Below the pieces are notes generated by a model. The model was not told the DNA's origin. It saw nothing but the letters and a program-made list of their open reading frames with translations, and did not search any database. Positions 48,278 through 59,256 of a stretch of 64,000 nucleotides of DNA are shown here, piece by piece (position 1 is the first letter of the stretch; the number at the start of each line of letters is the position of its first letter). The translations under genes and the position numbers were made by a program. The stretch is taken from assembly GCF_001649575.2 (NCBI RefSeq), contig NC_051449.1:19072727-19136726 (forward strand), written 5' to 3'. This stretch comes from Kryptolebias marmoratus (Eukaryota; Chordata; Actinopteri; Cyprinodontiformes; Rivulidae).

Positions 48278-49441
48278 ATGTCAGATTTTGATTCAGACGA
48301 TCTCTTTACCTCTCCTACCAGCCGTCCCGCTGATCCCGATCCTCCTCCCCTCGGCCTGACGCGCAGGAGCGTTCGTTTGGCTCCTCGTCACAGCCCAGCC
48401 CCTCCCTCCTCCATCCTGAGGTCCCGAGGCATTTCTCCGGGCCTTGGTCTTGAACCTCCTCAACCGGCCTCCCTTGCTGCCCTCCTGCCGTACGGTGATT
48501 TTTTCCCCTTCTCTCCGTTCTGCTTCATTTTGCTTTCGGGGCAGCTTACCAGACAACTCGTCGTGTCTTCCCCTCTCTGTTTAGGCGGGTCCTACGTGCC
48601 CACGCANGTTTTTTTTCCCTTCTCTCCGTTCTGCTTCATTTTGCTTTCGGGGCAGCTTACCAGACAACTCGTCGTGTCTTCCCCTCTCTGTTTAGGCGGG
48701 TCCTACGTGCCCACGCACGCGCACGTCTCTCCCCGGCTTCGCTCTAAGATTCTGCAGGGGCAACAGGGTTAATTTAGTCTCCCTCATTCTCCCGTCCTCC
48801 GAAGTCGACCAGCGCGTTGCATCATCAGCCGGTTTCACAGCTATCTTTAAATCCAACGATCCTCGTCTTTCTAAAGATCTGTCTATCGGCGAATTCCTGG
48901 CGGCTTTCAGCGTTTACCGCGATGTGCTGTGCTCAGTTTATCCGGATCGCAGAATCGAACTCGACACATACCTATCTCTAATAGCAGATCTCAATCTCAA
49001 ATACGGCCGTACTTTATTCTACCAATACCACAAGGCGTTCGCCACCAAAGCCGCAACAGTCCTTTCCCAATCCGGCATCTGTCTCGATTGGTCCGTCCTC
49101 GACACAGAGCTGCTCCTCATGCTCGCTCAAGCCCCTGCGTGCCACACCTGTTCCGCAGTCGGTCACCAAAGCTCTCTCTGTCCCACACTTCCGTTCGCTC
49201 CCCCGCTCCCCTCCTCCAGCCAACTCCTCACCACCCCGACAGCCAACCCGTCGATAGCTGGGGAAGGGAAATAGAGGTATTTAACAACGCTCCCATTTGT
49301 AATAATTTTAACAAGGGAGTTTGTACTGTCCACCAATGCCATTTTCTCCATGTGTGCAGCTTCTGCAAAGGAGCTCACCCGAAGTTCACCTGCCCTCGCC
49401 GGTGTCCTCCCAGCAAAGGGCGCCTCGGATCCAAACCCTGA
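48278..49441 (+). pseudogene. Gag-like protein of the tyrosine-recombinase element, frameshifted
   Basis: The start MSDFDSDDLFTSP opens a basic, proline-rich N-terminus. The reading is then broken by an artefactual duplication at 48.5-48.7 kb. From about 48865 to 49240 the frame reads LSKDLSIGEFLAAFSVYRDV, YPDRRIELDTYLSLIADL and so on, followed by CHTCSAVGHQSSLC, a C-x2-C-x4-H-x4-C zinc knuckle. After a frameshift near 49250 a second cysteine-rich block, CNNFNKGVCTVHQCHFLHVC, then SFCKGAHPKFTC, follows. This arrangement is typical of Gag proteins of DIRS/Ngaro elements, where it binds the element RNA. Not functional as it stands. Confidence 0.75.
48509..48717. other. 98-bp exact duplication across a single N: assembly artefact
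   Basis: Bases 48509-48606 and 48620-48717 are identical and separated by the only N of the window (48607) plus a homopolymer-rich join. Overlapping contig ends placed side by side would look exactly like this. Confidence 0.8.
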
Positions 49442-49589
49442 TCTGGATCTACAGCTCTGTCATCCGGTTCGGCGGGTTTTTTCCAAGGCAAATGGTTCGC
49501 GGGCACTTGGCCACCGTCGTTTTCTCAGACAGAATCCATAGTTTTTTTTTTTTTACGAATAATCCCTATCACCATCGCCTGCTGCCTCT

Positions 49590-49860
49590 GAGGCCGCTTC
49601 TGGAAAAGAAAGCGCATCTCAGCTCTCTGCGACAACGCCGCCGTAGTTCACGCATCAACAAAGGTCGCTCATCCACCAACCCGATTATGCCACTCATCCG
49701 TTGAATCACATGGCAAGCCGTGACCGATAATTTCATTATCACAGCTCGACACGTTCCCGGTCATTCTAACGCCATCGCCGACGCTCTGTCACGCTCTAAA
49801 TTTCAGGTCTTCCGTCAGCTGTGTCCAGACGCCGACCCACTCCCCTCGCCGATCCCCTAA
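49590..49860 (+). pseudogene. RNase H C-terminal relic of the tyrosine-recombinase element
   Basis: One frame gives GRFWKRKRISALCDNAAVVH, the next INKGRSSTNPIMPLIR, then a stop, then ITWQAVTDNFIITARHVPGH, SNAIADALSRSKF and QLCPDAD. The C-D-N-A-A-V-V-H..N-K-G-R-S and H-V-P-G-H-S-N-x-I-A-D-A-L-S-R strings are the hallmark end of the RNase H domain in DIRS-order elements. The N-terminal half and the whole reverse transcriptase are absent; the sequence jumps from Gag-linked DNA at about 49.55 kb. Confidence 0.85.
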
Positions 49861-49890
49861 TTTCAGGACCCGATCCTGAATTAAATAGCC

Positions 49891-50830
49891 TTGTCTCCCT
49901 CTGCTCCAGTCGGCCCGTTTTTACATCAAAGCAGGCCTCGCCCCCTCCACTCCACTCTCCACTCTTCTTACAACTTTGCCTGGCGCATTTTTGCCAAATT
50001 CTGCCCTGCTCATAATATACCTCTGCGCCCCGTTCGCACACCCTCTGTCCTTGTTTTCATCTCGTTCTGTTTCGATTATCACCATTTTAAACCTCCCTAT
50101 ATTCGCTGTCTTTTGGCGGGAATTAATTTTTATTATAAACTCCTTCAACCCAGCATGTCATCCAGCCTCTTCTCTAACCCCGCAATCAGGCTTATTCTCA
50201 GAGGGATAGTTAAACTCAGCGTTCCTCTTCCCGATAATCGGAAACCCATCACTCTTCCTATTCTCAGAAACCTTTTAACGACTCTCCATTTAGGCCCATT
50301 CTCCCCTTATAGCAAAGCGCTTCTTTCAAGCGCTTTTCTCCTTGCCTTTTACGGTCTACTAAGATTAAGCGAGTTCATGTCCACGACCTCTACATTTAAT
50401 CCTTCTCGAGACTTATCCACCGACGACCTTAAATTCTATCCCGACCACTACGACATCTACATTAAACATTCTAAAGGTAAAGGCCCCTGCACCATCTCTG
50501 TCGCTCCTATAGACGGCCCATTTTGTCCCTTCCTATCCATGTTCAAATTTGCATGCCGTCGCCATAAGTTCTGTCCTTCCTCTAAACCGCTGTTTCTAAC
50601 ACACAAAGGCCTCCCCATGTCAGCCACCTGGTTCGTCCGCCGTTTAAGACAAATCGTAGCCTTATGCGGTCTCCCTCCTAGCTATTTTCCGGACATTCAT
50701 TTAGAATAGGGGCAGCAACATCGGCAGCCTCTCAAGGTATCCCCTCTACGTCTCTTTCTCAACTCGGTCGTTGGTCATCCTCGGCCTTCTCCTCCTACAT
50801 CAGACCGGATCTCTCTGCAGTGTTGGACGC
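49891..50830 (+). pseudogene. Tyrosine recombinase with one-base frameshift before the HxxR motif
   Basis: The main frame (49891-50709, 272 codons) has a SAM-like N-terminal region (SYNFAWRIFAKFC near residues 26-38), the box A arginine in LAFYGLLRLSEF (R158) and the conserved lysine in IKHSKGKG (K195). At 50690-50697 a base is missing. The next frame continues GHSFRIGAATSAAS (the H-x-x-R motif, 50694-50705), then LGRWSSSAFSSYIRPD with the nucleophilic tyrosine codon at 50796-50798. The complete catalytic set is therefore present but split over two frames. The enzyme class integrates circular cDNA in DIRS/Ngaro elements. Confidence 0.9.
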
Positions 50831-50889
50831 CCAACGTTCCCTGTCTTCACGTAAGCATTTTAACAAATCTCTGGTGGTGGAGTACTCCG

Positions 50890-50891
<2 letters not shown>

Positions 50892-50939
<48 letters not shown>
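50892..50939. repeat. (TA)n microsatellite inside the element
   Basis: A 48-base TA tract just after the recombinase coding end, embedded in otherwise GC-rich element sequence. Confidence 0.95.
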
Positions 50940-51203
50940 CATCTATTCTGCATCTAGGGGGTCATCCGAGCCAAACTAGGTCGAGTCAATCTGCATGCCA
51001 CGCCTGTGTTTGCCGCATGTCCTCGCACGAATCATCCCGTGTCCGGCCTCATAACGTCCATTCAGGCTCCGATCTGCCCAAGTCCACGGTCGACACCGCC
51101 GCCCTGCATCTCTCCGATCCACCCGTAAGCACCTCGCCGTGGCACCTACAAAGATCGAACAGCCCACAGGCTCCTGCCTCATTACCCTGCCCATCAAGCC
51201 TCA

Positions 51204-51452
51204 CCTAACAAAGTTCGATATGAGCTTGCAGGTCCGGACGCCGTTGTACCTAATGAGGTCGGTCATCATGCAGACTGCAGCTATCACCACCGCCTAACAA
51301 AGTTCAATATGAGCTTGCAGGCCGACTGCTGTGCGCCTAACAAGGTTCGATTAGCCCCCAGATCTGGGCCCCTTTGCCCCGCCTAACAAAGTTCGATATG
51401 AGCTTGCAGGCCGGCTGCCGCGCACCTAACAAGGTTCAAGCAAACCTGCAGG
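51204..51452 (+). repeat. Subterminal 29-bp repeats of the element
   Basis: CCTAACAAAGTTCGATATGA(GCTTGCAGG) recurs at 51204-51232, 51293-51321 and 51382-51410, with degenerate copies at about 51336 and 51425-51452. The first three are spaced exactly 89 bp apart (start to start). Confidence 0.85.
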
Positions 51453-51643
51453 TCACGGCTCGGCCTCGGCCCGGCACCCTCTTTTGGGGGGGAAGACCTA
51501 CCTGAGCTTCGTTCGAGCCGATCATTCAAGCTCGCTGCGATTCTCAGCACGCACGTCTTCCGCCGGTGTCCGAGCGCCAAATTCTCGGTCCAATAAAATT
51601 GTCTAACTGCTGTTTCTCTCTTTGTGTGAGTCTCTACAGATTG

Positions 51644-51695
51644 AAATGAAGCCCTAGGCGGAAATTCAACCTGTAAGACTGTTCCGGCATCCCCT
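51644..51695 (+). repeat. Right terminal direct repeat, 52 bp
   Basis: Identical to the left repeat at 48076-48127. It follows the AATAAA of the element tail by about 45 bp. Confidence 0.95.
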
Positions 51696-51699
51696 CACA

Positions 51700-52300
51700 A
51701 TGATAACAATGATGACGTCCATGGAGGAGTCGGTTAGGATAGAGAAGTCCAACGGTTTTGATGTATTTCAGCTAGGTTTTATAAAGTATGCAGATAAAAA
51801 GATATGTTGAAATGGTTACCTTATCGGTCTAAACAAAGTTTTGTTTGAATACTGAGCTCTTTCTTTATTGTGCTCAACCGCCCTTCTTGATTTCTGGTAT
51901 TTATCTTGCTTGTTCTTTCTCTTTTTGTGTGTGTCTTTAGCAGCAGCTTCCTAAATGTCTTCTCTGAGATTCTATGCTCATGTAGCAATATTTGTTAACT
52001 TATCCAGTCTATGGCCAGACTAATGTAGGTCAATCACATGACTCAAGCTTCAATGGGATGGATTCAGCTTACATTGAGTGCATACTGGCATTTCAGAACT
52101 GCATAACAATATATCTTGAAAACCACTGGAATAAAAAAATAATTTCAAAGTATGCCAACATACATGGCAAAATACAAAACAGTGTGACTGCAGCCTAAGT
52201 GTATACATTTATTGTATCCAGCCAAGCAAAGCAGTTTTGGACCAATAGTAGGGAGGCTGCCTACAGACTGGAAGATTGCTCCCTAGCTGCTGCAGTGTAC
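51700..52300. other. No feature seen
   Basis: Non-coding flank to the right of the retrotransposon. Confidence 0.4.
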
Positions 52301-52301
52301 C

Positions 52302-52470
52302 AGGGTGCAGTAGCTTGGTGGTCAGTGCTGCAGTCTTGTAATTCTGAGGTTGCAGGTTCAAGCTCAGGATTTGGCAGGAAGGGCATCTGGCGTAAAATAA
52401 TTGATAAGTCGTTTGTGCGAGTGTACTTGCTGTGGCAACCCCTGAAGAAGGAAGCAGCCGAAAGTACTTC
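52302..52470 (+). mobile_element. tRNA-derived SINE
   Basis: A-box-like TAGCTTGGTGGTCAGTGCTG (from 52311) and B-box GGTTCAAGCTC (52355-52365) are followed by GGAAGGGCATCTGGCGTAAAA and a tail TGCTGTGGCAACCCCTGAAG, then GGAAGCAGCCGAAAG. This layout is common to a teleost SINE group. Non-coding. Confidence 0.75.
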
Positions 52471-55175
52471 CTTATTAGAGTAAAATATATTTGAGTATAA
52501 GTGTGTATGTATGGGTAAATGAGAAACATTGTAAAGAGCTTTGCAAACCTAAAGAGAGGAGGAAAAGACACTATAAAAGTGTGGACCATTTATGTTTTTG
52601 AGGTGTCATTATCATTAAGCTCAAACTAGAAAATGACTGAAGTGTGTTTACAACATGCTTCAAATGTCACTATTATCTCCACATGTGCTTACAATGGATT
52701 TAATGTTCACTGTTCTTAATCAAGAGCATGAGGAAATCATTTGTATAAGATACTCCAACATACCTGTTGTCCACAGCTGCTTCAAGCCGCTTGTAATGTT
52801 TTTTGCTTTGGCTCATTAAACACCTGCAGCCATCTAAAGGCAGAAGAACTCATTATGATGATAAATGTTCAGCCTCTGATTTCAGGGTTGCCAGAGTGCA
52901 ACACTATTACACCACCATGTTTACCTTCACATGCAAACTCCTCTGAGCGGCTACATAATAACCCCAATCAATGCTCCACTCCTGTGAAGGAGTATTCTTC
53001 TGTTAATGTGGGGGATGTGGGATGAATGGTACAGCAAATCCGTTTTTCACAGGCTCCAATCCAACTGTGCTTTTAGTGAGGACAGATTTACACTGTGTTC
53101 CATCCTTGAAAGGCATGCAAGTGGACAGATATTTTATAAAAAAAACTTTAACAAATACAATCATTATATGTTTCTTATTTTTATCTGTCCAAGGTAAAAA
53201 AAAAAACCTACTAAACCTACAAAAACATTATAAAATAAGTTTAGACTTCTTACTTTTGAGTTAAAGCAATTCCAGCAAGATTTGAAGGTAAAAATAGAGA
53301 GCTTTCTGCTCCTATGAATTAAAGAAATGACATTTTTTTTCATTGAAAAACTAATTAGTTCAACAGTTAAACAATTTAAAATCTAGCCCACCACACACCC
53401 AAAACTAAAAGTAGTAGAGTTAATTTTTTCCTTTCTTTTTTTGGAAGTTTAACAACTTCAAACATCAAAGTATATGGTATTAGGCAAGTATTGTGTTACA
53501 ATCCTTACTATATCTTCCCTTAATAATAGGACTGTGGTCATCAGGACATATGTACCCCTAATTCTAAGATGTTTAAACCTTATTTTATGCCTTTTTTGCA
53601 ACTCTGTTTATATACTAATGACCTGTCATGTTAATTGGGTCTCTTAATGCCTTAAATGTGCTTTGGAAAATGTGTTTGGCTAAAGTTCATGGGTCTATGT
53701 ATAATCATGGACACTCTGGGATGTTTTCTGTCATAAGAAGGATCCCATGCAGGTCTGAAAATACTGCTGTAGTGCTTTAGAGAACGAGTGGACACAACCC
53801 TGAGAAGTCTGTGATTATTTTGAGAGAAACATTTTTTGAACATGTTAAACATTTGAGCAACAAGGTGGCAAGCTTCTGCAACTCACACATGAAAATTTAG
53901 AACCTGCATGAATGTTTTGAGTTATTTTCCAGACTCTCTTCTTGCAAACTAGTCACCAACAGTTGCAGCTTGATGAGGTTCTACCTTTTGGGAAAATAAA
54001 TTGCCAACCTCTGCTGTAGACTGATGAGAATGTAATGAAGGTTAAGCATCTTTGCGGTAACAATCACACAGAGAAGTGGAAGGACAGGTCAGCCACTGAA
54101 CAAGCTCTTGTTCTATTTTAAATCAGATCTGCTTTGTAGGAAATTCATTTGACTTCCTCAACAGAACAGTGTAGGAGTTACTAAAAACCAAAGTCGGAGC
54201 ACCCTGAATGAACTGAACATTTTGCTATATGAATGGCTAAAATACCACAAAGTATGCAGAGGTAGTTAGATTGCAAACAAATGTATGGGAAAAACAAAAA
54301 CAACAAGTGAATGCATGAATGCTGACTCAGCATTCATGCATATGAGTGGAGTATGGGGAATCTTGACTTGGGATTTTGATTAAAATTCCTGGGAAATATG
54401 AGCAGTCCAGTCTGGAGGTTTTTATGTTGGAGCAGAATGATAACTCCATAAAGTTAGCTTGGCACATTGTATTTGCTTTGTGTGGTATATGAACCAGTAC
54501 AATGAGCATTGTGATGAATTTATGCAGCAGATATAGATCATCAACATCATGCAGACAACAAGCCCTCAGCTGTGGGAGGAACAGTAGTGGGGCTGCAGAG
54601 AGGGCAAAAAGTGCATCCACTATCAACGGGAAGGCTGCATCAATATACACATACTTTTCATTTTAAATTACTTTATTGACATTAATTTGCCCTTTGGTAA
54701 CATTATATTTTCTCACTAAATCCTTAAAGATTTTTGACAAGGTGCAGCAGTTTCTCATCAATAAATTCATACTTCAGATTAAAACCAGCTGAATAATCAA
54801 CTTTTAGTTGTCCTAATTAACTTACAATAACCCGAAGGGGACCTTAGAATAATTAGCAGAAAATAATTAACCTTTTTTAGGAATGGAATAACCTGTTAGT
54901 CGGAAATGGATTCATCACAGGATTTTTGCTTGATCTTTGACCTCATGTTTTGTGCTTCACACTTTGCCAAAAAAACACAAATAATACCTCAAAGCAAAAG
55001 AAACTTAAATTTTACTTTTACAAAATCGATGAATATTTTTTTCATGTTATAATTATGGTGTGCTGGTTCAACAAGCCTATTTAGTTTTTCTAAACGTCAG
55101 GCTGAGTTTTCAGATAAATAAACTCATCACTATAATTCCAACAGCAAGGTATCCCTGTTCATACAATAATGTTTT
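52471..55175. other. Gene-free interval, nothing recognised
   Basis: 2.7 kb of AT-rich non-coding sequence. Frames at 52741-53025, 53006-53264 and 54327-54650 have no domain features. Confidence 0.4.
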
Positions 55176-55179
55176 TACT

Positions 55180-55805
55180 TCTGTCTGTTCGTTTCTTTTC
55201 ATGATAGCAAAATATCTCATAAAACTGGATTTTCATGAAACTCTCAGAAAGTATTTATTTGATGAACATCTACAATTGATTCCCTTTTGGAGTCAACCCA
55301 GGTCAAGATGGCAGCTACAGCTAATCAACCTTAGCAAACACAAAAATGGCTATAACTCAGTCTATTTTACATATACTGAGCAAATTTTGGTGCAGTAGTA
55401 GCTGAGCATCATCCCAAACACTTACTTTGAGCACTAACACATTGCACAAGATTTTTGCCTAAAACTTTGACATTAATTGTTGGTGTTAACCCTGTTTGTC
55501 TGTTGGCAAACTATCTCACAAACTACAGAACAGATTTTATTGAAGCGTTCAGAAAGTAATCACTGGTTGTGCATCTATAAGTCAACCAAATTCAAGATGG
55601 CCGCTACAGCTAATCAACCTTAGCCCACCCAAAAATGGCCATAACTCAGTAGATTTGACCAAAACTGTGCGTGCTAAAATCTGGTTTGATAGTAGCTGAG
55701 TGTCATTCACAACACATACTCTGAGTGCTAACAGATTGCACAAGATCTCACAATATTGCATGATGTTGATTTCAAGGTCTGACCAAAACGGCTATAGCTT
55801 CATCA
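55180..55805 (+). repeat. Family I repeat, head-to-tail dimer
   Basis: Units at about 55180-55465 and 55480-55805. Each has 'CAAGATGGC(A/C)GCTACAGCTAATCAACCTTAGC', 'AAAAATGGC(T/C)ATAACTCAGT' and 'GTAGTAGCTGAG' in order. The join TTTGACATTAATTGTTGGTG, then TTAACCCTGTTTGTCTGTTGG, is clearly the same as the join in the 6.9-kb dimer. The second unit continues into 'AGGTCTGACCAAAACGGCTATAGC'. Confidence 0.75.
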
Positions 55806-56945
55806 TCTATCAACCTAAAAAGCTAAGCACACAAATATACTTTACTTTTTGGGACAAAGAAACTCCCCTGCTTGGCGTTAAACAGGATATAATGATTGCA
55901 GATACTGTGGACAAATACAATGATGGTGGGTGTGTGAGACAAAGCTAGACTGAAGACAAAAAAATAAAGAACTGATAAAGACAAAGGAGAGTATAAAAAA
56001 ATATAAACAGAGGAAGTAAAAGAAGAAAGGACGATGGAGACAGATTCATTGTTGCTTTCCAATTTAGTCTAGCTGTCATTCTGACTGGTGATTAATCAAC
56101 CATAGAATCACATCTGTTTTCCCAAGGAATTTCACCTGTTCAGACTCAGAGATTGCCCATCCCTATCCTGCCAACAAATCTTTTCCCTTACTCCACAGTT
56201 TGTATCCGGGCAGATTCAGTAATTGGGGATAGCCTAGTTTTTTTTTTTTTTTTTCTTTTTCTTGCTGATAGTAGAATGCATCTATAGTGGCAAGCGAGAA
56301 CCTGGCAGATGTTAGCAAAAATAGAGTAGGAAAAGAAAAGAAAACATGGGAAGGGAGATACTGGGGGACAGACAGGCACTTGATGAATTGTTATCACACA
56401 AGGTTACGGACAGCAGGGCACAAGGGAGGATCTGAGAAGATTGCCATTTATTGTAAACATGACTGCCATCTACATCCAGAGGGATTACAAGAGTGTTGAA
56501 CTGTTATATATGATATAAAAGCACAATCAGTTCTTCTTCATTGTGAGGGCCATTTTGGGACATTTTGAAAGGAAATATCTCCACCTTTAAAAGGAACTAT
56601 AGCAACAGGAAAGACTTTACTAAACTGTAAAACTTTTATTAAACCTAATCATAAAATATAAAAGCAGATAGACGACTCATCTCTAACTAGATGCTTGCTT
56701 TTACTTGGGAGATAAGAAGATAACAGCAGGAGCAGAGGAGATGTAAAGTGTAACAGACAAATAGGAGAACAGTAGATTTGGACAGGATAAGAGGGGGACA
56801 GAACTGGATAAACGATTCATCAAAATTTGCCTCAGTTTAAATACTTTATTGTTTAAGAGGAGCAAGAAATTTGAGGCATGTGTTGATGCGTTTTACAAAT
56901 TTACCATATTGTTAGTAGCACTCAAAGCCATAGCAAATAATTAGC
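55806..56945. other. Gene-free, nothing recognised
   Basis: Non-coding. T15 run with C at about 56239-56260; no other feature. Confidence 0.4.
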
Positions 56946-56956
56946 ATTGGCAGACA

Positions 56957-57200
56957 ATGAATTGGAGTCAGTTGAGGTTGTTCGGACAGCTGATTAGGAT
57001 GCCTCATTGGGAGTTTCCTTCTGGAGGTTTTCTGGGCACGCCCCACTGGGAGGAGACCCCAGTGCAGACTCAGAGCTCACTGGAAGGAACCTATTTTCAC
57101 TTAGGCATGGAAACACCTTGGGATCCCTCAGGACAAGCTGGAGAGTGTCTTGGACCTGCTGTCTTAGTGACCCAGTCACAGATAAGGAGAATAAAATAGA
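56957..57200 (+). pseudogene. LINE (Rex/RTE-type) 3' coding end, copy 1
   Basis: QLRLFGQLIRMPHWEFPSGG, then FLGTPHWEE, and after frameshifts the DNA string GGAAACACCTTGGGATCCC, correspond to the end of the reverse-transcriptase protein of a fish LINE (pattern QLRWFGHL-RMPP..GEVF..ARPTG-RRPRG and the WERLG-IP segment). It ends with ATAAAATAGATAAA instead of the usual GGATGGATGG tail. Truncated at both sides. Confidence 0.75.
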
Positions 57201-57269
57201 TAAACAGTAGGCTTGCTCTTTATTCTCACAAAGTTTCTGAGATGATTACAGAAGTTTTATCATCCAGTC

Positions 57270-58450
57270 CACATGTGTATTATGGACCTGGAAAAGGCTT
57301 ACGGCTGTGTACCCTAGGAGAGTTGGTGATAGGTGCTTCTGGGGTATATGGTGCTACTGTCACTAGTGATTACTACTAGGTTGTTGTATAATCAAAGCAA
57401 TATCTACATTCACATTCTTAGCACAAAATCAAGTTTGATTCTGGTGCAAGTTGGATTTTCCCAAGACTTCTCTTTGTCTTCAGTCCTGTTTGTGGTGTTC
57501 TTGGACAGGATCTAGTCACTGAAAGAAGAGTGTCTAGTTTGGGAACTTCAGGATTACATTGTTGCCTTTTGTAATTAATGAGGCTTTGTTGGGATCTTCT
57601 GACCATAACCATCAGTATACACTGGAGTAGTTTGTAGCTGAGACTGGAGCAGCTGGGATGAGAGTGAGCTCTTCTAAATCCAAGGCCGTTATTCTAAACT
57701 GGATAAGGGTAGAAAGCTCTGTTCAGGTTGGGGGTTAGTCCCTTAGGTAGAGGACTTCAGGCATCTTGCCTGAAGTCATCATAAACTTCAGGCATGATGA
57801 CTTCACTGGCCTGGCTACTGGCCTTTTCTTCCTAAAAAAGAGAGAAAAATACGGTACCACTGAAAGGCACCCGGTAATAGTGACTTTAAACAGCATTGCT
57901 CCTTGTTTGGAGGAGCATTGTGTGGAGCAAGAGATGAATCAGAGCTGTGATGAATGTGCTTCTTTGGTATGTGGTGGTAAAGATAGAAAGGAGTCAAAAA
58001 CCAAGGTGCCCAATTTACTGGTCCATCCACATTCCAAACTTATCCATTGTCACAGGATTTGGGTTGCTGTGCTATATTATTGATTCAAACAGCTGAAATT
58101 TGTATTCATTGAAGGATGTCTGGCCTCAGTCTTTGAGATACGATGAAGATCTCAGTTATTCAAGAGGGACCCAAACCTAACTAATATGGCTTAAGCATCT
58201 GATTAGGATGCCTCTCTATGGCAACCTATGGTATTTTTTGGATGCTGCCAACTGGAAGGAGACCCTAGGCAGGACCCAGAACTCTCTGGAGGGACTATTT
58301 GTTTTTTCTGGATTGGAAAACACATCTGTTTCTCCAAGATAGTGCTGGAGACTGTTACTGGGGTGAGGGATTTGTGGATTTATTTCCTGGACCTGATGCT
58401 CTTGCACCCAGACCTGGAATAAGCAGATGAAAATGGATGGATGGACGGTT
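57270..58450 (+). pseudogene. LINE (Rex/RTE-type) reverse-transcriptase relic, copy 2
   Basis: From 57283 the translation MDLEKAYGCVP, then LLYNQSNIYIHILSTKSSL, SLSSVLFVVFLDRI, AGMRVSSSKSKAVIL and SVQVGG follows the fish LINE reverse transcriptase (MDLEKAFDRVPR, LRQGCPLSPVLF-FMDRI, EAAGMRVSTSKSEAM) with many stops. At 58160-58450 the C-terminal part resumes with LKHLIRMPLYGN and ends in AATGGATGGATGGACGG, the usual simple-repeat tail. A 110-bp foreign segment interrupts it at 57815-57925. The active-site FADD block is degenerate. Confidence 0.85.
57816..57921 (+). repeat. 110-bp segment, copy 1 (inside the LINE)
   Basis: It runs from GGCTACTGGCCTTTTCTTCC to GGAGGAGCATTGTGT and is nearly identical (two differences noticed) to 58770-58877. 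It does not match the LINE on either side. Confidence 0.85.
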
Positions 58451-58769
58451 GGCAACACGCATTTACTTTAAATAGTCGATAGTTCCAATTTAATTTTTGT
58501 TTTCAACAATAAGTAGGTTAAAGTTGAATGAGAATCTAGCTTGTAGTAATTTTGTTTTATCTGCTTATGCAGATCTTCAGTATAGTCTTAAAATAACACA
58601 AAAGTAATTTTAATAAAAACCCAAAGATTACTGGAGTAGGCTAAACTTCAAATGTTTCAGTGCGTTAGCAATACCTTCGCTTGTCACCTTTGAGTACAGA
58701 GTTACTTAATGTCACAAAAACATAAACTGAAATAATTTTTTGCTGATACTTTTCTGTCTGAAGAAATTT

Positions 58770-58877
58770 AGCTACTGGCCTTTTCTTCCTAAAAAAGAGA
58801 GAAAAATACGCTACCACTGAAAGGCACCCGGTAATAGCGACTTTAAACAGCATTGCTCCTTGTTTGGAGGAGCATTG
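58770..58877 (+). repeat. 110-bp segment, copy 2
   Basis: Second copy of the 57816-57921 segment, 950 bp downstream and in the same orientation, outside the LINE. The differences seen are ACGGTACC/ACGCTACC and ATAGTGAC/ATAGCGAC. Confidence 0.85.
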
Positions 58878-58879
58878 TG

Positions 58880-59250
58880 TGACCTATGACAAGATGGCAA
58901 GGACCACCATCTGGTTTGCAAGTGATTACCTCTGCAGGTGTTGCCACAGAACAAGCTGAGCAGTTAAGAAAAGCCAGAGCTACTATAATTAAAGCCAGGG
59001 CTTAACGTCTCTTTTTAAAAGAGCTCATTTTATTCACAAGAGATGACTCTGCAATTTCCAAAAAGATGATGGAAAACTGCAGTAGACAAACACACTTTGC
59101 ATTCTAACATCAGAAGAGTCTGCATTTGACTAAATTGTGTAGTTCTCTTCCATTTAGTCTTATTGTGTCTATTAAAAAAATAAACTCTGATCTGAAAGAC
59201 TTCTTTTTACGAATGGTAAGAGTTGTTCATTGTTTCAGTTTTGGTTGATA
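58880..59250. other. No feature seen
   Basis: Non-coding interval. Confidence 0.4.
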
Positions 59251-59256
59251 GAGATA

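Larger units (their letters stand above)
48076..51695 (+). mobile_element. DIRS/Ngaro-order tyrosine-recombinase retrotransposon, internally deleted
   Basis: A 3.6-kb element, much richer in G+C than its flanks. It is bounded by identical 52-bp direct repeats and carries in order a Gag relic, the end of an RNase H, a tyrosine recombinase and a non-coding tail with subterminal repeats and AATAAA (about 51593). No reverse transcriptase is visible between Gag and RNase H. No methyltransferase is seen, and the terminal repeats are direct rather than inverted, which favours Ngaro over DIRS. All frames are broken, so the copy is non-autonomous. Identical termini suggest a fairly recent insertion or efficient terminal templating. 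Confidence 0.85.

Noticed and set aside
48028..48279. 83-residue minus-strand frame at the left edge of the tyrosine-recombinase element
   Set aside because: It spans host flank, terminal repeat and element leader and reads antisense to Gag; no family resemblance.
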